From Chitinophagaceae bacterium (lineage in GTDB: Bacteria; Bacteroidota; Bacteroidia; Chitinophagales; Chitinophagaceae), in assembly GCA_947468255.1 (NCBI GenBank), contig CANIMM010000014.1:1-24645 (forward strand): 24,645 nt of DNA, read 5' to 3'. Position 1 is the stretch's first letter. Each line of letters opens with the position of its first letter. This document shows positions 1 through 8,345 of this stretch, piece by piece. The translations under genes and the position numbers were made by a program. The notes under the pieces are model-generated. The model made no database searches, had not been told where the DNA came from, and saw only the letters and a program-made list of their open reading frames with translations.

Positions 1-216
1 CTTCAATTAAAAAACTCGCTTGCATCCAAGGGATTCAATGCCAATGTGACTAGTTTTAATGGCAGCTATGTTGGATATATTATTCCAGGAAAATACTTTT
101 ATCTCGATGCCTACGAGCCTAAAACTATGGGATGGTTTGGACCTAATATGGGCGAATACACATTTGAATTACTTCGTCACTTATCTGAAATTATTACTGA
201 GCCTGTTAAAAAGTAA
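1..216 (+). CDS. C-terminal end of a neutral/alkaline ceramidase-like protein (5' end outside window)
   Basis: The window opens inside a reading frame in frame 1 that runs for 71 codons to a TAA at 214-216. The visible tail contains VTSFNGSYVGYI, then YEPKTMGWFGP and a closing helix. This arrangement (FNG-Y-GYI, Y-E/P-T-M, W-GP, then a short terminal helix) is what I associate with the end of the catalytic domain in short bacterial neutral/alkaline ceramidase-family proteins, which cleave the amide bond of ceramide or related N-acyl lipids. No catalytic residue is visible because the zinc-binding and nucleophile regions lie upstream. The next gene starts 9 nt after the stop, so the two are probably co-transcribed. 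The family assignment rests on about 70 residues and is moderate; the existence of a coding region is secure. Confidence 0.62.
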   Translation, partial: LQLKNSLASKGFNANVTSFNGSYVGYIIPGKYFYLDAYEPKTMGWFGPNMGEYTFELLRHLSEIITEPVKK

Positions 217-225
217 ATTAACTAA

Positions 226-1527
226 ATGATAAAGCGCTTTTTTAAATATCTGTTTCTTGGAATTGGAGGACTTTTGGCGTTTCTATTTATTATCCTATTT
301 ACCCCCGGTATCTGGCACCATTGGATAACCTACCCAGGTTATGAAAAAGAGGTTCAAGCACTAGCAACATTGCGCAAAGCGCCAACAAGGCAAATCAAAT
401 TAAATACCTATCGAGGTGTGATGCATGTACATAGCTATCTATCACACGATAGTCGGGGAACATTGGATGACCTTATCCCTGCAGCAAAAAAAGATGGAAT
501 CGATTTCATTTTCCTTACCGATCATCCTCATGGCGATATTGACACGCTACCTAAAGGATATCGCGGTTTTCACGATGGCGTATTAATTGAGCCTGGAACC
601 GAAAAGCAAGGTTTTTGCACCTGGCCCCTTGGCCCTGCAATCATCAACTGGAATTCAAATAAAGATTCAATTGCAAAAAAGATCGTATCAAATGGTGGAA
701 TGGTATTGTACGCCCATACCGAAGAACCTCACAACTGGATTAACCCTGACTACCAAGGTATGGAAATTTATAATTTTCATACCGACACAAAAGACCAGTC
801 TCCTATACCAATTTTGCTAGATGTATTGGTGAACGGAAGTAAATATCGCCATTGGGCATTGAGACAGTTTTTTAACCCGCAGACTCCTATCCTTGCCCAC
901 TGGGATTCATTGAATAACAAGCGAAAAATAGTGGGATTTTCGGCTATTGATGCCCATGAAAATCAAAATCTACGCGCAAGATATTTATCCGACGGAAGGA
1001 TTCAATGGGTAGGAAATAATGCCCATAACATCGATACGATGAAGGTGACCTTTTGGAATAAATGGCTTTTTAGCGCTCCTGATAAAAGTGGATGGGTATT
1101 TAAATTACTCGTTGACACCTACGAGACTGGATTTAATTATGTTACCAATTACGTGATGGCTGATAGTCTCAGCACTTCGTCCTTAAGCAAAAACATGAAG
1201 CTAGGACATCTTTTTATTGCATTTAAAAGTCTAGGTGATGCGAAAGGTTTTCAATTTTACGGCAGCAATAACAAGGACAGTATAATGGGCATTGTAGGTG
1301 ATTCCATAAAAATAGATCAAGTGAAAAACCTAACAGCATTTTCACCTTTACCAGGTCTATTTAAATTAATTCACAATGGAAAAACAGTTAGTACCTCATC
1401 CGAAAAGGCTTATGAATTTACCTTTTCAAATACGATCGAGAAAGGAACCTACAGAATAGAGATGGACTTGAATTTGCAAGGAAAGTTAATCCCATGGATT
1501 TATACAAACCCTATTTACATCTATTAA
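226..1527 (+). CDS. Membrane-anchored PHP-domain metal-dependent phosphoesterase
   Basis: A 433-residue protein. Residues 5-27 form one hydrophobic helix after a basic start (MIKRFFK), so it is probably anchored in the inner membrane with its catalytic domain outside the cytoplasm. The PHP (polymerase and histidinol phosphatase) metal ligands are visible in order: H67-x-H69 in MHVHS, with H74 and D75; D99-H100 in FLTDH; E122; H164 in LYAHTEEPH; and D242-A-H244. Such domains hydrolyse phosphate esters with two or three divalent metals. Residues from about 300 onward form a beta-rich C-terminal part outside the PHP core. It starts 9 nt after the ceramidase-like gene, so a joint role in breaking down envelope or environmental lipids is possible but inferred. 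The substrate cannot be read from the sequence. Confidence 0.85.
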   Translation: MIKRFFKYLFLGIGGLLAFLFIILFTPGIWHHWITYPGYEKEVQALATLRKAPTRQIKLNTYRGVMHVHSYLSHDSRGTLDDLIPAAKKDGIDFIFLTDHPHGDIDTLPKGYRGFHDGVLIEPGTEKQGFCTWPLGPAIINWNSNKDSIAKKIVSNGGMVLYAHTEEPHNWINPDYQGMEIYNFHTDTKDQSPIPILLDVLVNGSKYRHWALRQFFNPQTPILAHWDSLNNKRKIVGFSAIDAHENQNLRARYLSDGRIQWVGNNAHNIDTMKVTFWNKWLFSAPDKSGWVFKLLVDTYETGFNYVTNYVMADSLSTSSLSKNMKLGHLFIAFKSLGDAKGFQFYGSNNKDSIMGIVGDSIKIDQVKNLTAFSPLPGLFKLIHNGKTVSTSSEKAYEFTFSNTIEKGTYRIEMDLNLQGKLIPWIYTNPIYIY

Positions 1528-1574
1528 ATTCAATTGCTTATTTTCTTTCAACCAATACTCCGCAAATTGAATTT
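1526..1574. repeat. Imperfect inverted repeat between two convergent genes
   Basis: The arm AAATTCAATTGC at 1526-1537 pairs with GCAAATTGAATTT at 1562-1574 except for one bulged base, with about 24 nt between the arms. It lies exactly between the end of the PHP gene on the plus strand and the end of the DUF4249 gene on the minus strand. It could slow transcription from both sides, but the stem is AT-rich and has no clear T tract, so it is not called a terminator. Confidence 0.4.
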
Positions 1575-1583
1575 TAGATATAC

Positions 1584-2390
1584 CTATTTTGCAATCGCTC
1601 TCATTTTTTGAGAAGTATACGTACTGAAATAACCAAGGCATTCGCCCACTATATTATTTACAGGATTTGCAGGGGAAGTGGGCTGTCCATTCGTTGGATC
1701 CAAACCACTTAGTTGTTTAAAATACTCAAATACATTTTTATTAACACATTTCATTTCTAATTCAACCATGTCGCCAAGCGCGATATATGAGCTATCATTA
1801 AATAGTTGCCGGGCAATGTATTTTCCATCACTTAAACGATCATCAAATACGAAAATCCGATTGATATGTCTTCCATTCACTAGCTCTTCGAATTGATAGT
1901 AATTTTTCACATTGGCTGGATCTGTAAAATTTGGTATTGGACTAATGACATTTCTACCAAACCCTTCATTGTGCTGAAAAGTGATGGAATCTAAAGGCAC
2001 TTGTTCCGGCATTATACTAGTTGAACTATAATTAGCACCATTAATTGACACATTCAATGAATAAGTATGTCCGATTATGCCTTGCAAATCGAATGTCTGA
2101 TAAGTTCCCATGCTGGTTTCATTTAAAGTTGAAATGAGACCGCTACTATTGTCTTTTATTGTTACTACTGCTCCTGAAACGGCAGGGAAAACATTGTCTT
2201 GAGAGAAGTTAATCGTTCTGCTAACAGTAACAGTTGTTGTGGCAGTAACGTTAGACAAATTACCCTGAATTACAAACTTTGGTGCTGCATCATTCAGATT
2301 AATGTCAATCACTTTAGTACAAGAAAATAAGGTAACTAAGCCTGCGAAAATTGAATACCAAATTGATTTTATTTTCAATAATTTTTGCAT
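1584..2390 (-). CDS. DUF4249 family outer-membrane lipoprotein
   Basis: A 268-residue protein with a lipoprotein signal: a hydrophobic segment at residues 10-22 ending in the lipobox LFSC with the lipidated cysteine at 24. The following VIDINLNDAAPKFVIQGN and the beta-rich stretch after it (SGAVVTIKDN, GTYQTF, YSLNVSINGANYSS) match the N-terminal pattern of DUF4249 proteins, which are found mainly in Bacteroidota. It begins 3 nt after the stop of the TonB-dependent receptor gene, so the two are certainly one transcription unit. DUF4249 genes commonly follow such receptors. By analogy to SusC/SusD-type pairs it may be a surface or periplasmic partner of the receptor, but no ligand is known. 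Length is typical for the shorter members. Confidence 0.85.
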   Translation of the reverse strand: MQKLLKIKSIWYSIFAGLVTLFSCTKVIDINLNDAAPKFVIQGNLSNVTATTTVTVSRTINFSQDNVFPAVSGAVVTIKDNSSGLISTLNETSMGTYQTFDLQGIIGHTYSLNVSINGANYSSTSIMPEQVPLDSITFQHNEGFGRNVISPIPNFTDPANVKNYYQFEELVNGRHINRIFVFDDRLSDGKYIARQLFNDSSYIALGDMVELEMKCVNKNVFEYFKQLSGLDPTNGQPTSPANPVNNIVGECLGYFSTYTSQKMRAIAK

Positions 2391-2393
2391 GGC

Positions 2394-4730
2394 TTAGAAT
2401 TTAAAATTGTAAGTGATTGCTGGCACCATTTTGAAAAGTGTTGTCTGAACCGCCTGTGTTTTTTGAGGGTTATCTTTATCCTCCCGAAAGTTGATTGCAA
2501 AGGCATTTTCACGTCCGTAAGCATTGTAGATGGAGAATGTCCAACTATGCTCTTTTTTAGCAGTTTTTTTGCCCTGTAGGGTTGCACCAATATCCATTCT
2601 ATGATAATTTGGCATCCGGTAGCCATTTCTTTCTGTATAATAAAAGACCGTTTGTCCATTGATATTGTATTTGCCACTTGGAAAGGTTACAGCATTACCT
2701 GTATAATAAACAAAAGTGGCAGAAAAGGTCCATTTTTTATTTGCCTGGTAAATTCCTACCACTGAAAGCTCATGTGTTCTATCTTGGGTTGCATTGTACC
2801 ATTTTCCGCTATTAATCAAATCCACCTGCTTCTCAGCTTTTGATAAAGTATAGCCTACCCATCCGTTCAGTTTTCCTATTTTTTTCTTAAAAAATAGCTC
2901 TATTCCATATGCTCGTCCCCTGCCGAACAATAGTTGCGACTCTACATTTTCATTGGCTCTTAATTCAGCTCCATTTTTGTAATCGATCTGATTTTGAAGA
3001 TTTTTATAATATAATTCAGTAGAAAATTCGTACATATTTTCTTTAAAATTATGATAATAGCCGATGGCAAATTGGTCAGCTATTTCGGGCTTAATATTAT
3101 TGCTGCTGCCTACATATAAATCTGTTGGATTGGAAGATGTGGAGTTGGATAATAAGTGGATATTTTGAACATTTCTGGTATACGAAAATTTAATGGACTG
3201 TTTTTCATTAAACTTAAAACTAGTAGCGAAACGAGGTTGTAGGTTTACATATGTTTTTACAAACTGGCCACTGGTGTAATTGGTGGTATCCTTTACATTT
3301 CCGGCTGCATCATAACTATAAAAATTGCCTGGTCCCAGTGCATTGAATGAAGTTAAGCGAAGTCCATAGGTTACATTAATATTATCTGTTGCACTCCATT
3401 CATGAGACGCATATAATGCACTTTCTATGCTATATTTTTTTTGAAGTGCAATGCTATTAAAACTGGATTGCTGTGTAGCGCTAACTGAGCCTGGCACTAA
3501 ACTATGATGAATGAAATCAACACCAAAATTAAATTTATTGGTTGCATTGATATAGTATTGAAAATCCTGCTTGACATTTAAATCACGAATATTGGAGGTA
3601 ATCAGCAAATTATTATTAGCCGTAGTAATTTTTATTTTATAACTATAGTCTGTGTAGATCAGAGAGGTATTGGAAAACAAACGGCTACTGAAAATATGGT
3701 TCAATCGAAGGGTTGCCGTGGTATTGCCATAATCTATCCCGAAATTGCTGCCAAAACCAAGGTTATCCCTGCCGTTATAAATGGAAAGGAATAACCGATT
3801 TTTATCATTGAGTTTATAATTGGCTTTCCCATTTAAATCATAAAAATAAAGTTTATTGTTTTTAATTGATGAATCTTTCGCAAAGGCCAAAAACAAATCT
3901 GCATAGGTTCTCCTTGCACTAATATTGAATGAGCCCTTATCTTTTACAATGGGGCCTTCTGCATTTAACCTGGAAGAAATTAACCCCACCCCTCCACTCA
4001 TGCCAAATTTTTGATTGCTGCCATCGTTTGTTTTAATATCGATAACAGAGGATAAGCGACCCCCATACTCAGCAGGCATGCCTCCTTTAAAAACAGTAAT
4101 ATCTTTGACAGCATCGCTATTAAAAGTGGAGAAAAACCCTAACAGATGAGAGGCATTATACACGGTTGCTTCATCCAATAAAATAAGGTTCTGATCTGAA
4201 CTTCCTCCACGAACATAAAAACCACTATTTCCCTCTCCTGCACTTTTAATGCCGGGCAAAAGCTGAATGGTTTTCAATACATCTTTCTCCCCAAATAAAA
4301 CAGGGATATTTTTAATTTCGTTCGTTGATAATTTTTGAATTCCCATGATCGGCTTAACAATATTCTCATTTTTTTTTCTGGAATTGATAACAACCTCTTG
4401 CAGTTGAGATTTAAATGTGCTAAGGCTAACAAGCAGTTCCATGTTTTTATTTAACTCAATTTTCAAGGTATCACTCTGATATCCCGAAAAACTTGCTATA
4501 AGCGTATAGTTGCCTGGTTCTGCTGTAATTGAATAAAAACCATAGGCATTAGACAACGCAGCTTTTACATTTTTGCCCGCAAGGCTGACAGTTGCTCCGA
4601 TAAGGGACTCCCCTGTTTGCTTATCTCGGATAGTACCGTTAATGGTATAATTACTTTTAACTTGTCCAAAAACAATGAACGGCAATAAAAAAATAGCCAG
4701 TCCGAAAAGAGATTTTAAGAATTGCATCAT
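2394..4730 (-). CDS. TonB-dependent receptor with CarboxypepD-like N-terminal domain
   Basis: A 778-residue outer-membrane receptor. Residues 1-22 are a signal peptide (FLKSLFGLAIFLLPFIVFG). Residues 27-105 form a carboxypeptidase-regulatory-like beta sandwich (NGTIRDKQTGESLIGATV). The plug domain spans about 118-232 and includes GFYVRGGSSDQNLILLDEA, the TonB-receptor plug signature, and FKGGMPAEYGGRLSSVIDI. The rest is a beta barrel ending in an aromatic residue (TYNFKF). It imports a large ligand with energy from TonB; the substrate is not evident. A longer frame starts at a TTG at 4824-4826, but that codon is the -33 box of a promoter, so I chose the ATG at 4728-4730 (a second ATG follows at 4725-4727), just before the signal peptide. 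It forms an operon with the DUF4249 lipoprotein downstream. Confidence 0.93.
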   Translation of the reverse strand: MMQFLKSLFGLAIFLLPFIVFGQVKSNYTINGTIRDKQTGESLIGATVSLAGKNVKAALSNAYGFYSITAEPGNYTLIASFSGYQSDTLKIELNKNMELLVSLSTFKSQLQEVVINSRKKNENIVKPIMGIQKLSTNEIKNIPVLFGEKDVLKTIQLLPGIKSAGEGNSGFYVRGGSSDQNLILLDEATVYNASHLLGFFSTFNSDAVKDITVFKGGMPAEYGGRLSSVIDIKTNDGSNQKFGMSGGVGLISSRLNAEGPIVKDKGSFNISARRTYADLFLAFAKDSSIKNNKLYFYDLNGKANYKLNDKNRLFLSIYNGRDNLGFGSNFGIDYGNTTATLRLNHIFSSRLFSNTSLIYTDYSYKIKITTANNNLLITSNIRDLNVKQDFQYYINATNKFNFGVDFIHHSLVPGSVSATQQSSFNSIALQKKYSIESALYASHEWSATDNINVTYGLRLTSFNALGPGNFYSYDAAGNVKDTTNYTSGQFVKTYVNLQPRFATSFKFNEKQSIKFSYTRNVQNIHLLSNSTSSNPTDLYVGSSNNIKPEIADQFAIGYYHNFKENMYEFSTELYYKNLQNQIDYKNGAELRANENVESQLLFGRGRAYGIELFFKKKIGKLNGWVGYTLSKAEKQVDLINSGKWYNATQDRTHELSVVGIYQANKKWTFSATFVYYTGNAVTFPSGKYNINGQTVFYYTERNGYRMPNYHRMDIGATLQGKKTAKKEHSWTFSIYNAYGRENAFAINFREDKDNPQKTQAVQTTLFKMVPAITYNFKF

Positions 4731-4796
4731 AGGGTTTGTAATTGCATATATTTTTGATTCCCTTCTTAGGAAAAACAAAAAAAATGATTTGATCCG

Positions 4797-4826
4797 CAAA
4801 TTTACTGCTGCAAACTTAAATAACAA
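4797..4826 (-). promoter_or_regulatory. Bacteroidota-type promoter of the receptor/DUF4249 operon
   Basis: Read on the minus strand, TTG (4826-4824), exactly 19 nt, then TAAATTTG (4804-4797). This matches the Bacteroidota sigma-A consensus TTG-N(17-23)-TAnnTTTG in both boxes and spacing. Transcription would start near 4790, leaving a leader of about 60 nt before the ATG at 4730. The match also shows that the upstream TTG is not a start codon. Confidence 0.75.
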
Positions 4827-5013
4827 TAATGAAGTGGCTTGTTATATGTTAAATTATAAAGATGGCGGTATTTTGTCTAGATCTACTCCAGTATGACAGT
4901 TTGCTGTTAATGTTAGATTCAAGTTTTAGGTTAAATCTCTGAACAACGGCAGTTTTAAATTTTGCTATAATTAAAATGGAATTGCAAGAAAGGGTCCATT
5001 TGTGAAATTCGCT

Positions 5014-5778
5014 CTACCAACCGCTAACGCTGGAAATAAAATTAATCCCCTTCATTTTACTCATCACCTGCACATACAAACCATGGTGATTAACTCCGGA
5101 AAGCACGATAATTCTTTTTCTGGGATTTTTAAGAATGACTTCCTTAACATTATCTGCTAAGCGCTGATCCCGGTAGGAAGATGCTATTTGAAATGGAGCA
5201 TAGGCAGGGTTGAGTGCCCTTAATGAATCTAGCTTTGCCGCCATTGAATTGGAATAGGAATCAAACGGTCCATCCATTAATTCCTGTGCACTTGCAGTAG
5301 CGATTAAGGCTAGCCGCTTTTTCTCAATTTCAGCAATCCCCGAGCCTTTATAAGCGGCCATAAAAGCCGGATCCCTGTTTATCGCACGATTTATCAAACT
5401 TGCTTTTCCATTGGCGGTAGTTGTATCCTTGCGATAATTGAGGGGCAAGGTTTTTCCAACCATATCGATTCCCTGGAAATCAATTCCCACCTTCGGGATA
5501 GCCGGAAATTTATTTTTAACAAGGATCATATCCGGGCGGTAAAATGTATATAAATAAACCGAGTCCGTCTGTGACATGTCCTCCGGCCTAATTTCAATGG
5601 CGATAAGGTCTGGCTTAAAATTTTCAACAATAGTCAGTAGCTGCTGATAGGAATATTTTGAATTGGTGTCGTGCGCATTATGAATCGTTGGTAGAAGTAA
5701 TACCTGCGTTTTTTGTGCAAAAAGCAAGCTGCCTGAAATACAGATAAACAGAGCGGTCAGTTTTAAATGATTTTTCAT
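5014..5778 (-). CDS. Secreted TraB/ChaN-like protein of unknown substrate
   Basis: A 254-residue protein with a clear signal peptide (residues 1-21, KLTALFICISGSLLFA). The mature part begins with VLLLPTIHNAHD, followed by a strand-helix region ending in PDLIAIEIRPEDM. Near the C-terminus come SYRDQRLADNV and RIIVLSGVNHHGLY. The order (a histidine-containing loop after the first strand, a conserved acidic residue after the second, R-x-x-x-(M/L)-A in a late helix, then a strand ending in G-x-x-H) resembles the TraB/Tiki/ChaN fold, whose members are putative metal-dependent hydrolases or haem-binding proteins. The assignment is by pattern only. I chose the ATG at 5776-5778; a longer reading from a TTG two codons upstream adds nothing. 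It is probably a single-gene unit, since no neighbour overlaps it and no clean promoter or terminator is visible. Confidence 0.6.
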   Translation of the reverse strand: MKNHLKLTALFICISGSLLFAQKTQVLLLPTIHNAHDTNSKYSYQQLLTIVENFKPDLIAIEIRPEDMSQTDSVYLYTFYRPDMILVKNKFPAIPKVGIDFQGIDMVGKTLPLNYRKDTTTANGKASLINRAINRDPAFMAAYKGSGIAEIEKKRLALIATASAQELMDGPFDSYSNSMAAKLDSLRALNPAYAPFQIASSYRDQRLADNVKEVILKNPRKRIIVLSGVNHHGLYVQVMSKMKGINFISSVSGW

Positions 5779-5928
5779 ACGCAAAATTTAAACAAGTTTT
5801 GGAGGTTGGTAAAACAAAGTAATCGAATGCTTGGATACTATTTCTTGATTTAAAGATATGGCTTTATTTTTAGTTCAATTGCTACTAGAAAAATTTAAAT
5901 GTAACAAATTGAACAATGTAATTATCAC

Positions 5929-5960
5929 AAAAAAAATCCCCTGGCAATTACCAGGGGATT
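5929..5960 (-). terminator. Intrinsic terminator of the beta-propeller dehydrogenase gene
   Basis: A perfect 10-bp inverted repeat, AATCCCCTGG at 5935-5944 and CCAGGGGATT at 5951-5960, with a 6-nt loop. On the minus strand the hairpin is followed directly by a run of eight T (plus-strand A at 5929-5936, partly within the stem). It starts 20 nt after the stop codon at 5980-5982. This is the strongest terminator in the window. Confidence 0.92.
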
Positions 5961-5979
5961 GAATATAATTTGCAATACA

Positions 5980-7203
5980 TTATTTATTATACGTGATTTT
6001 GAAGATCGTCCCTTTAAGATCATCTGATACATATAAAGCGCCATCAGCCCCCTGAGCTAAGCCCATTGGACGATATTGTGCAGGTCCTGCCCATGCTGTG
6101 AAATTATCCGCAAAGACCTCCCAATCGCCGGAAGGCTTTCCATGTACAAAAGGAACAAAGGCTACAAAATAGGCTTTCTTAAGTTCCGCTGATCTGCCAT
6201 GTAAAACAATGAAAGCGCCATTTTTATATCTTGCAGGGAACATATTTCCTGTATAGAATAAAAGGTCATTGGGTGCAAGATGCGCAGGCAGCGCAATTGC
6301 AGGATTGATATACTTTGTATCGCCTTCAATTTTTCCGTCTCCACCATACTCCGGAGCGAGGATATTTTTTTTCTGGAAATTGTCATAGTAAATAAACGGC
6401 CAGCCTGCATCCGATCCTTTTTTCAATTCATAAACGGTTTCTGAAGGTATTTCAGCATCTTGCTTAGCAGTGAAATTTTCAGGAAATTTATCCGAAAATG
6501 CACCCCGGCCATGGTGAGTTGCAAACAAGGATTTTGAATCTGCGTTCCAGTCAATGCCAACTGAATTTTTAAGCCCGGTTGCATATCGTACGCCATCTTT
6601 AAACGTTTGGTTAAGTTTGTTTGCCTTAAACATCCATATTCCAGCTGCAGAATCCAGGATAGGACATCCAGGAATTCCTTTTCCAGTACTTCCTTCGCGG
6701 CAAGCATCAGAATAAGAACCAATGGTTACATACAGATTGTTATGATTATCCAGCGCAATAGACTTAGAATTATCACGTTTCTTATCCAATAAGCCATCAA
6801 CGATTAATTCAGGTTTATCAGGACTGATTACTTCCCCTTCGTCATTCAACAGATATCTGTAAACACCTGTATTGGATGATGAATAAAGATACTTGCCCTT
6901 GATATGAATTCCTGTTCCGGGAAAATTTCCAAAAGCAGTTTTAGTATCCATAACGCCATCTTTGTTCTGGTCGGTAAGGTATAACATCCCTTTTCCTTCT
7001 TTCAAGGCATTTAACTTTACATAAATACCGCCCTGGCTGTTTACATCGATATGCCTAACTTTTCCAAGCGAGTCTGCAATAAGGTTAATGGAAAAGCCGG
7101 CAGGTACAGTTATGGCAGGTGCATAAAAGCGGGAAACTGGTAATGTGGTAAATCCAACTGCGGCCAGCAGAAAAATGGCACCACCAAGAACGATTTTATT
7201 CAT
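5980..7203 (-). CDS. Secreted PQQ-dependent sugar dehydrogenase-like beta-propeller protein
   Basis: A 407-residue protein with an N-terminal signal sequence (IVLGGAIFLLAAVGF) and repeated propeller-blade patterns. Recognisable pieces are RHIDVNSQGGIYV near residue 49, TGLKNSVGIDWN, FATHHGRGAF, the GSDAGWPFIYYD turn, and the last blade RPMGLAQGADGALYVSDD (about 378-395) followed by GTIFKITY. These are typical of the glucose/sorbosone dehydrogenase (GSDH) family, whose members oxidise sugars with PQQ in the periplasm. Whether this one binds PQQ is uncertain, because not all ligands can be placed by eye. There is no attached cytochrome domain, so an electron acceptor would have to be separate. 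I chose the ATG at 7201-7203 over a TTG nine nt upstream because the signal peptide starts there. It is transcribed alone and ends at a strong terminator. Confidence 0.85.
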   Translation of the reverse strand: MNKIVLGGAIFLLAAVGFTTLPVSRFYAPAITVPAGFSINLIADSLGKVRHIDVNSQGGIYVKLNALKEGKGMLYLTDQNKDGVMDTKTAFGNFPGTGIHIKGKYLYSSSNTGVYRYLLNDEGEVISPDKPELIVDGLLDKKRDNSKSIALDNHNNLYVTIGSYSDACREGSTGKGIPGCPILDSAAGIWMFKANKLNQTFKDGVRYATGLKNSVGIDWNADSKSLFATHHGRGAFSDKFPENFTAKQDAEIPSETVYELKKGSDAGWPFIYYDNFQKKNILAPEYGGDGKIEGDTKYINPAIALPAHLAPNDLLFYTGNMFPARYKNGAFIVLHGRSAELKKAYFVAFVPFVHGKPSGDWEVFADNFTAWAGPAQYRPMGLAQGADGALYVSDDLKGTIFKITYNK

Positions 7204-7500
7204 ACGTTTCAATTTAGGATATTGTGATTTGTTTAATTTTTAGTTTCGAATTGAAATTGCTTTTATAAAACAACAAAGACGAAGATATTAAAAAATATCA
7301 TCCTTTTATTAACCCGATTAAAGTTATTTGAAGACCATCAAGCCCTGGAATTACACTAAATAAGTAACTAAAAAGATGGGATTTGATCCCGCTCGCTATT
7401 TTTGGTGTACTTTAGAGCTGATAAATTATTATTTCAAAAATTTAATAAAAATATTCATTCACCAGGTTTAAAATCAACAAGCGCTAAAATTACCATTATT

Positions 7501-8337
7501 ATGAAAATTAAATTGCTACTATTATCAGTGCTGATTATTACAGTTACCCTTACCATCAGCGCTCAATCATTTACGGTGGCCTCATACAATTTGCGATATG
7601 ACAATCGCGGCGACACAGGGAATTTATGGGTGAATCGTGCACCTGTTCAGGCTAACCTGATCCGCTTTCATGATTTTGACTTGTTTGGCATTCAGGAAGG
7701 ATTAATCAATCAACTAGATGACCTTAGCAATGCACTTCCTCAATATGCTCGATACGGTATTGGTCGTGATGACGGAAAAGATGCCGGTGAACACTCCGCT
7801 ATATATTATAAGAAAGATAAATTTAAGTTACTGAAGAGCGGCGATTTCTGGTTGTCGCAAACACCAGATAAACCAGGCAAGGGTTGGGATGCTATCTGCT
7901 GCAATCGAATTTGCTCCTGGGTGCAGTTGCAGGATATCGCAAGCAAGAAGAAATTCTATCTATTTAACGCACACTTTGATCACGAGGGCGTGGTTGCTAG
8001 GGTAGAAAGTGCTAAGCTGATGATTGTAAAAATTAAAGCGATTGCTGGAAATGATCCAGCACTGTTTACAGGTGATCTGAATGGAGGCCGCAAAAGTGAA
8101 TGGTATCTGCAATTGGCTAATTCGGGTATACTAAAAGATAGTCATGGCCTAGCACAGTATCCTTATGAGAACAATGCTTCTTTCAATAGTTTTAGAACGC
8201 CCCGTGGAATGGAAGTGATTGATCACATCTTTGTAACAAAACAATTTGCTGTAAAAAAATGGGGCATCCTTACAGATACTTATTTTGGTAAATATCCATC
8301 GGATCATTTTCCGGTTATGGCTGTTGTGGGCTTGTAA
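7501..8337 (+). CDS. Secreted endonuclease/exonuclease/phosphatase (EEP) family hydrolase
   Basis: A 278-residue protein. Residues 1-22 are a signal peptide (KLLLLSVLIITVTLTISAQ). The EEP catalytic set is visible in order: N30 in ASYNLRYD, E66 in FGIQEG, the N-A-H158-F-D160 motif, G191-D192-x-N194, D241-H242 in EVIDHIFV, and S267-D268-H269. All metal-binding and general acid/base positions seem intact. The family includes nucleases, inositol phosphatases and sphingomyelinases. The export signal and short length suggest an extracytoplasmic phosphodiesterase, but the substrate cannot be told. The ATG at 7501 is preferred; an in-frame TTG at 7402 adds 33 residues without a signal peptide, and it sits inside TATTTTTG (7397-7404), a possible -7 promoter box without a good -33 partner. 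Its stop lies 8 nt from that of the convergent gene. Confidence 0.88.
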   Translation: MKIKLLLLSVLIITVTLTISAQSFTVASYNLRYDNRGDTGNLWVNRAPVQANLIRFHDFDLFGIQEGLINQLDDLSNALPQYARYGIGRDDGKDAGEHSAIYYKKDKFKLLKSGDFWLSQTPDKPGKGWDAICCNRICSWVQLQDIASKKKFYLFNAHFDHEGVVARVESAKLMIVKIKAIAGNDPALFTGDLNGGRKSEWYLQLANSGILKDSHGLAQYPYENNASFNSFRTPRGMEVIDHIFVTKQFAVKKWGILTDTYFGKYPSDHFPVMAVVGL

Positions 8338-8345
8338 CCTGCACT

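Noticed and set aside
7402..7500. TTG-started N-terminal extension of the EEP hydrolase (33 residues)
   Set aside because: The extension has no signal peptide or conserved feature, while the ATG at 7501 opens a typical signal peptide. Similar TTG extensions at 5782-5784, 7210-7212, 11112-11114 and 12486 were trimmed for the same reason.
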